From Verrucomicrobiota bacterium (GTDB taxonomy: Bacteria; Verrucomicrobiota; Verrucomicrobiia; Opitutales; UBA2995): a DNA stretch of 13,438 bases. Location of the stretch: contig JAPUIL010000400.1 of assembly GCA_027297085.1 (NCBI GenBank), forward strand, positions 1-13,438, given 5' to 3'. Position numbers and translations under genes: made by a program. Positions 9,004 through 13,438 of this stretch are shown here, piece by piece. The notes under the pieces are model-generated. The model saw only the letters and a program-made list of their open reading frames with translations. It was not told the DNA's origin and did no database searches. How positions within the stretch are numbered: the stretch's first letter is position 1; each line of letters begins with the position of its first letter.

Positions 9004-11250
9004 TCAGAAGGTCTTAATCAGTTTCCTGGCCCGTTTTAGCACCGGGTTCACCGTAGGCCAACTATCCACTGCGCCAAAGCGGATAACACGCAGCTCGTCA
9101 ATCGAACCGCGAACGGTCTCAATGAGTTCCATATCTATCAATCTTCGACGGAATCGCTCCAATAACTGACCCGCCAAGACACGATCCTTGAGTTGTTTTA
9201 CTCGTTTGCGTTTGCGAGTCCCAAAGAACTTGAAATACGCCCGAGCCCGAATGCGGGAGAGTAGTATTCGAATGATTAAATAGATCCCAAAGAAGGTCAG
9301 GAACGCCATGCCAAACAAAGTGAGTCGTTCCTTGTTAAAAGGATCTTCGATGAGCGCCCTTAGTTCGACCAATAGCAGCGACAATTTCAGTTTACTCTTA
9401 TCCACAAGTTCTCGAACCGAACTTGAGACTCCATTTAACAAGTCAATTTGATCTTGATTATCGAAGTTTACGACCCGTCTATACCACAAAATGCGAATAC
9501 TATCGAAGTAAGCCGCTATACTCGAATCAACAAATGAACTCACCTCAGCAGTAGCTTGGTTAAGCTTCATGATTTCTTGATTACCTCCTGGTGTAGGATC
9601 GACGCGCACCCAATAGGAATCTCCATCAAAAATTTCAACCCAGGCATGCGCTTCCGAGTTTTTAATCATGAAATAATCTTCAAATCCATTCCAACTCCCC
9701 CCATGGAACCCGGTGACTACTCTGGCTGGAATTCCAGCTGTTCGACAAAGCAGTACCAAGGCCCCGGAAAAATATTCACAGTGTCCGTCACTGGAATTAC
9801 GCATCCAACTGATAACCGGATCACCTTCTCCAGTGTGGGCTGCGAGATTGGTTGAATAACTATGTTTTAGCCCCAACCATTGGCTGGCAGCGTAAGCAAA
9901 ATGAACCGGATTCCGATCGTGTATACGGTTCCAGATCAAGTCCGCCGTTTCCTCCAAATACGTTTTTTCTTCCTCACTTACGGGCACAATCAAAGTGGTT
10001 GCGGGATACTCGGAAGGCTTAAAGAAGTCGGGATCACTAAGAAGTTTCCTGGTAATCGGGGTCCGCGTGATTGGGATAAATGCATCTGGTATCTTGTCCT
10101 CGAAGGACATACCTCGGACTTGGTAAAACAAAACCGAGGGGCTCACTTCGTTAGTATTTATGGTGTGGTGATACGGATTAAAATAGAAGCCTTGTTGCTT
10201 TTGAAATAACAAATCCCGGTAGACTCCGGTTGTTGGTAAGAAACGACTAATCCCACCCTCCAGATAGAAGGTCCATTTTTCGTCGTCTAACTTCGGATAG
10301 TGTTGTTTTAAGAAAATGGGACGGTACCCGAAGCGGCTGGATTCGGGTTGTTGCTCCCTTTTGGCTTTGGCATCTTCAGACACGCTGAAATGCCCATTAA
10401 AGTAATAGTCCAAGACCAGCATCCGCCAGTAAGGAGCCGAAGGGAAATTGGTCACCTCTGGAATATCAATCCGCATGGCTATGGAATTATCCTCTTTGAT
10501 TTCGGTGATTTCTCCAAATCGCACATGTTCACTAAAACCCGTGTATGAGCTTCCATTCTTCAACTGAAGAAAGGGAATCACTTTTCCCAAATGAAAACGG
10601 GGGAAAGACACAAAAATAATGACGGTAAAAGCGATCAGGATTCCAAAAAGAAACAAACCAAATCCGAAATGTCTCAGATCAAACTTTCGCCAAATATGCG
10701 CAATAAACTGTACCCAGCTGAAGCTTTCGAAAGTCTCCTTCCCCGCGCTCATTTCCATACCATTTTCCCGTAAATTGATCACAAACAACAACGACATGGC
10801 ACAGCAGGAAAACAGAACAATGTGTATGCCAAATGACAATGACATCGATAGCACTCCGCAGATAACAATCACAAACATACAAAGCAAAATAAGCTGCATG
10901 TCCTCCCGCTTCCTTCGGTAGGCAAGACTACGTAGCAAGATCAGTAGCACATTCAGATTAATAAGAGCGGCAACAAACTCCGATCGCAGGAAATCAATAA
11001 CCAGAAAGACCACCAAAAGAACATTGCTGAGTTTCCAAAACCAAGGTGGAATTTTCCCGGGAAGCCTTGGAAATATAAACACAGCCCCTGATAACAGAAG
11101 CGCAAATCCAGGTACAAGATTCGAGGTGTTCTCGAGTGAAACAACCGAACTCAAGGAAACGAGCGCCAGAAAGTTTCCTAGAAACCAGGCGATAGCGGCA
11201 ACATCACCGCGATTAAGCCTGTCCTGCCTTTTGTAGGCCCACCAATGCAT
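9004..11250 (-). CDS. TgpA-like membrane transglutaminase (DUF3488 plus transglutaminase domain)
   Basis: Large inner-membrane protein with a periplasmic transglutaminase-like domain. In Pseudomonas TgpA is important for viability and thought to act on the envelope; the substrate is unknown. With the start chosen here it has 748 residues: about seven N-terminal membrane helices (about 16-216), a periplasmic region (about 217-640), and a C-terminal helix at about 644-665 followed by a very basic tail. The catalytic triad is visible: Cys491 in GHCEYFSGA, His535 in AHAWVEIF and Asp551 in VDPTPGG. The reading frame is open to a TTG at 11307 and an ATG at 11289. The ATG at 11250 is preferred because AGGAGG lies five bases upstream, whereas the upstream candidates have no such site. 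It overlaps the end of the DUF58 gene by 38 bases. It is probably co-expressed with DUF58 and MoxR. Confidence 0.9.
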   Translation of the reverse strand: MHWWAYKRQDRLNRGDVAAIAWFLGNFLALVSLSSVVSLENTSNLVPGFALLLSGAVFIFPRLPGKIPPWFWKLSNVLLVVFLVIDFLRSEFVAALINLNVLLILLRSLAYRRKREDMQLILLCMFVIVICGVLSMSLSFGIHIVLFSCCAMSLLFVINLRENGMEMSAGKETFESFSWVQFIAHIWRKFDLRHFGFGLFLFGILIAFTVIIFVSFPRFHLGKVIPFLQLKNGSSYTGFSEHVRFGEITEIKEDNSIAMRIDIPEVTNFPSAPYWRMLVLDYYFNGHFSVSEDAKAKREQQPESSRFGYRPIFLKQHYPKLDDEKWTFYLEGGISRFLPTTGVYRDLLFQKQQGFYFNPYHHTINTNEVSPSVLFYQVRGMSFEDKIPDAFIPITRTPITRKLLSDPDFFKPSEYPATTLIVPVSEEEKTYLEETADLIWNRIHDRNPVHFAYAASQWLGLKHSYSTNLAAHTGEGDPVISWMRNSSDGHCEYFSGALVLLCRTAGIPARVVTGFHGGSWNGFEDYFMIKNSEAHAWVEIFDGDSYWVRVDPTPGGNQEIMKLNQATAEVSSFVDSSIAAYFDSIRILWYRRVVNFDNQDQIDLLNGVSSSVRELVDKSKLKLSLLLVELRALIEDPFNKERLTLFGMAFLTFFGIYLIIRILLSRIRARAYFKFFGTRKRKRVKQLKDRVLAGQLLERFRRRLIDMELIETVRGSIDELRVIRFGAVDSWPTVNPVLKRARKLIKTF

Positions 11251-12346
11251 GTACTCCTCCTGGGTAAACGGGTTCAAACGAAATGACATTAGCCCGATGC
11301 GCACCAATATCTGGGGATATTTCCACCGGCTGCAAAATAGCTAATGCATTTAAGAATTCTTCAAGATCCACTATGCAGCGAATAGCCAACGGTTCCGATC
11401 CGTTGACGATCGTTGCACTAAGCTGATTGCGAGTAAAAAGGTCTTCAGCCAGGGAAGCGGAAAACCGGCAGAGATGTTCCAAATGATCCTCGTTTTTCCA
11501 AGCCGCATGGGATGTATCCACAGATAGGATATATCCAGGCTGTTTGTCTTCGGCCATTTCCCGAACCATCAGTTTCTGTCTTCGTGCCGTCGCTTTCCAA
11601 TTAATTTGTTTTCTCGGATCACCGATTTGATAATCGCGAATTCCGATCAAATCTTCCCCACTTCCCTTTCGTTTCAAGGTTTGGCCCTGGAAATGGATTT
11701 CCGACCCTCCAATTGGATTAAAGGAAAAGTCAATCCGCTCAGGCCATACATGTACTGCAACATGCTCCTCTGCAGGCATGATTTTCGATAAAAACCCGAA
11801 CGGAAATTGGGAACCAATATTCTGTATGGATAGTTTTTCCAAGCCGCGCTTTTTAGGAAGGAATTCCCATTCCAACGAAACATTACGTTCCGGATTCAAA
11901 CGGCGAGCTAAAGGCAAACGGCCTTTTATTTCATTCATACTCGCCAACATGTCGAACCATATAGAATAGGTAGTTAGAAAGCGTTTCCCGTTACTAACCT
12001 CCATTCGCACAAAGGCTTTCCGGTTTACCCGGTAGGGAGATTGTGCAATCAGGCGCCAGCTAAGTTTCGAAAAATTGAGGGACGATAATACACCGCTAAG
12101 AACCAGACTTGATAAAAGAAAAGATACCGTGATGAAGAGAATGTTACTCGATGTATTATAAGCTGCTACTCCGATGCCCAGACTGACAAAAATCAGTACA
12201 TAACCTGAAATAGTCGGTATCGTCCGGTGCCCTTTAGGAGGAATGATCACCCGGATCAACTTCCTCAGAAGCGATTTCCGGTTTGTCCTTTCACTCATGC
12301 TCCCGGCCGAGCCCAAGGACCTGGGATCTGCCTGAGATTCGATCAT
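11213..12346 (-). CDS. DUF58 domain protein
   Basis: Membrane-anchored protein of the DUF58 family, which is usually encoded next to MoxR ATPases and often transglutaminases; its biochemical role is not established. It has 377 residues. A basic N-terminus is followed by two membrane helices at about 46-64 and 68-90, then a beta-rich region. The signature DUF58 core is at about 229-262 ([26 protein letters not shown]). The segment SVDTSHA at 275-281 looks like the start of a von Willebrand A fold, but the MIDAS pattern DxSxS is incomplete, with Asp277, Ser279 and Ala281. The ATG at 12346 overlaps the MoxR stop (ATGA), supporting coupling. An internal ATG at 12298 (Met17) is a weaker alternative. 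Confidence 0.93.
   Translation of the reverse strand: MIESQADPRSLGSAGSMSERTNRKSLLRKLIRVIIPPKGHRTIPTISGYVLIFVSLGIGVAAYNTSSNILFITVSFLLSSLVLSGVLSSLNFSKLSWRLIAQSPYRVNRKAFVRMEVSNGKRFLTTYSIWFDMLASMNEIKGRLPLARRLNPERNVSLEWEFLPKKRGLEKLSIQNIGSQFPFGFLSKIMPAEEHVAVHVWPERIDFSFNPIGGSEIHFQGQTLKRKGSGEDLIGIRDYQIGDPRKQINWKATARRQKLMVREMAEDKQPGYILSVDTSHAAWKNEDHLEHLCRFSASLAEDLFTRNQLSATIVNGSEPLAIRCIVDLEEFLNALAILQPVEISPDIGAHRANVISFEPVYPGGVHALVGLQKAGQA
11256..11261 (-). promoter_or_regulatory. Strong Shine-Dalgarno (AGGAGG) for the transglutaminase gene
   Basis: On the minus strand AGGAGG, extending to AGGAGGAG, sits five bases before the ATG at 11250-11248. It lies inside the 3' coding region of the DUF58 gene. It decides the start of the transglutaminase over two longer in-frame options, and it is the only strong Shine-Dalgarno I see in front of a gene in this window. 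Confidence 0.75.
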
Positions 12347-13335
12347 ATAGGTTGGGGTACGGAATCACAAATGCTTCGAAGGAGTGAGGAAACAACACGA
12401 CGTTCTTCCAGCGGATCCGATGTGCTTCTCTTTAATGCCAAACGGTGAACAAATATTGGAATCGCCATTGAGAAAACATCTTCCGGAATTACAAAGTCTC
12501 GACCATAAAATAGCGCTCGGGCTTGGGAAGCTGCCTTCAATGCCAGCGCACCACGCGGACTGATACCATGCCGGAATTCTGTTTCAGTACGAGTAGCCCC
12601 TACAATCTTTACCAGGTAATGAAGCACCGTGTCTTCAACATACACTTCCCTCACCCCTTTTTGGCACTGATTCAATTCCTCCGGAGTAACAACCGATTCA
12701 AGGGACAAATCGTCGTAGTTGTTGACCTTTGCAGAAAGGATCTCCAGTTCACTTTCAAAATCAGGGTATCCCAAATGAAGACGCATAAGGAATCGATCCA
12801 TTTGAGAATCAGGCAACGGAAATGTGCCCTCGTAATCTACGGGATTCTGCGTGGCAATTACCATGAACGGTTCACCGACACTGTAAGTTTGACCGTCAAC
12901 TGACACTTTACCTCGATCCATTACCTCTAAAAGACTCGATTGTGTCTTGGGAGTTGTTCGGTTAATTTCATCGGCCAGAACAATATTCGAAAAAATAGGC
13001 CCTTGCTTGAACACGAACTCCCTGATCCGATCATCATAAATACTCACTCCAATCACATCACTGGGCAGTAAATCACTGGTGAATTGTATACGAGAAAATT
13101 CGCAATCAAGGGAACGGGCCAATGAATAGGCCAAAGTTGTTTTCCCAACTCCTGGAAGGTCTTCAATCAGAAGGTGGCCGCGAGCAAACAGGCAAGCCAA
13201 CGCGAGTTTTATCGCATCTTCTTTCCCGAGCAATATCCCATTGAGCGCTCCGATGAGCGCTTCTATCTGATCTTTCACCTCAGACGTGGTTGTGTAACTC
13301 GACGACCGTTTGATCGGAGTTGAATTCCTTGTCAC
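12343..13335 (-). CDS. MoxR-family AAA+ ATPase
   Basis: Cytoplasmic AAA+ ATPase thought to act as a chaperone or activator for its partner proteins, here presumably DUF58 and the transglutaminase. It has 330 residues. Walker A is GVGKTT at 62-67, Walker [10 protein letters not shown] at 118-126, sensor 1 ATQNP at 161-165, the arginine-finger region DSQMDRF at 176-182, and sensor 2 SPRGALAL at 259-266. An in-frame stop at 13347-13345 limits the start to GTG at 13335, which overlaps purF by 56 bases, or GTG at 13278, just after the purF stop. The later start would remove 19 non-conserved residues and still retain the family's conserved N-terminal region, so it remains plausible. Neither has a strong Shine-Dalgarno. 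Confidence 0.95.
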   Translation of the reverse strand: MTRNSTPIKRSSSYTTTSEVKDQIEALIGALNGILLGKEDAIKLALACLFARGHLLIEDLPGVGKTTLAYSLARSLDCEFSRIQFTSDLLPSDVIGVSIYDDRIREFVFKQGPIFSNIVLADEINRTTPKTQSSLLEVMDRGKVSVDGQTYSVGEPFMVIATQNPVDYEGTFPLPDSQMDRFLMRLHLGYPDFESELEILSAKVNNYDDLSLESVVTPEELNQCQKGVREVYVEDTVLHYLVKIVGATRTETEFRHGISPRGALALKAASQARALFYGRDFVIPEDVFSMAIPIFVHRLALKRSTSDPLEERRVVSSLLRSICDSVPQPI

Positions 13336-13438
13336 GTTTCTGCTTCATATTGTCGCTTCGGGCCAACGATAGACGCTCTAGATAAACCTCGTCTATGTCA
13401 CCGGTCACGTATTTGCCATCGAAAACCGAGCACTCGAA
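13280..13438 (-). CDS. purF: Amidophosphoribosyltransferase, C-terminal end (partial)
   Basis: Only the last 52 codons are in the window, ending at TGA 13282-13280; the rest lies beyond the right edge. PurF makes 5-phosphoribosylamine from PRPP and glutamine, the first step of purine synthesis. The visible peptide begins [20 protein letters not shown] and continues with a charged stretch ([11 protein letters not shown]) to a terminal ELHNHV. This matches my memory of the E. coli PurF C-terminus (FECSVFNG, then YVT, a YLDFLDTLRNDDAK segment, and an ELHN-like end). It overlaps the moxR reading frame if moxR starts at 13335. The pairing of a purine gene with a moxR operon appears to be positional, not functional. 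Confidence 0.85.
   Translation of the reverse strand, partial: FECSVFDGKYVTGDIDEVYLERLSLARSDNMKQKRDKEFNSDQTVVELHNHV

Noticed and set aside
11251..11307. Longer transglutaminase with a TTG start at 11307 or ATG at 11289.
   Set aside because: No ribosome site precedes them, while ATG 11250 has AGGAGG at ideal spacing; the extra 19 residues lie in the DUF58 coding region.

Overview
The window is a dense stretch of bacterial chromosome holding housekeeping and cell-envelope genes, with almost no non-coding DNA. The likely source is a Gram-negative of the Verrucomicrobiota, perhaps Opitutae/Puniceicoccales. This is inferred from the moderate base composition, a DnaG without zinc ligands, an RpoD with a histone-like lysine/alanine tail, and a TatA plus elongasome set. 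It is a judgement from remembered family features, not from a search. No mobile element, CRISPR array, tRNA or rRNA was found.

Plus strand, 1-9002: the 3' part of dnaG (primase) is followed 11 bases later by rpoD (primary sigma factor). Three bases after rpoD comes a small putative lipoprotein gene. Together these form a compact information-processing block related to the classical dnaG-rpoD macromolecular-synthesis arrangement. After a 156-base gap comes tatA (twin-arginine export). After a further 80-base gap come mreB, mreC, mreD and mrdA (PBP2), with mreC/mreD and mreD/mrdA overlapping. These four genes encode the core of the rod-shape elongation machine; rodA (mrdB), often next to mrdA, is absent here.

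Minus strand, 13438-9004: the last 52 codons of purF, then a MoxR-type AAA+ ATPase, a DUF58 protein and a TgpA-like membrane transglutaminase. All three junctions overlap, so the four genes look translationally coupled. MoxR-DUF58-transglutaminase is a known envelope-associated module, for example the tgpA locus of Pseudomonas aeruginosa. The PBP2 and transglutaminase genes converge with one base between their stop codons.

The observations most worth a second look are: (1) the DnaG zinc ribbon, in which all four metal ligands are replaced; (2) the roughly 115-residue Lys/Ala-rich, histone-H1-like N-terminal tail on the primary sigma factor; (3) the coupled lipoprotein gene downstream of rpoD; (4) the general lack of Shine-Dalgarno sequences, with the transglutaminase gene as a clear exception; and (5) the purF end at the window edge, which overlaps the moxR start.
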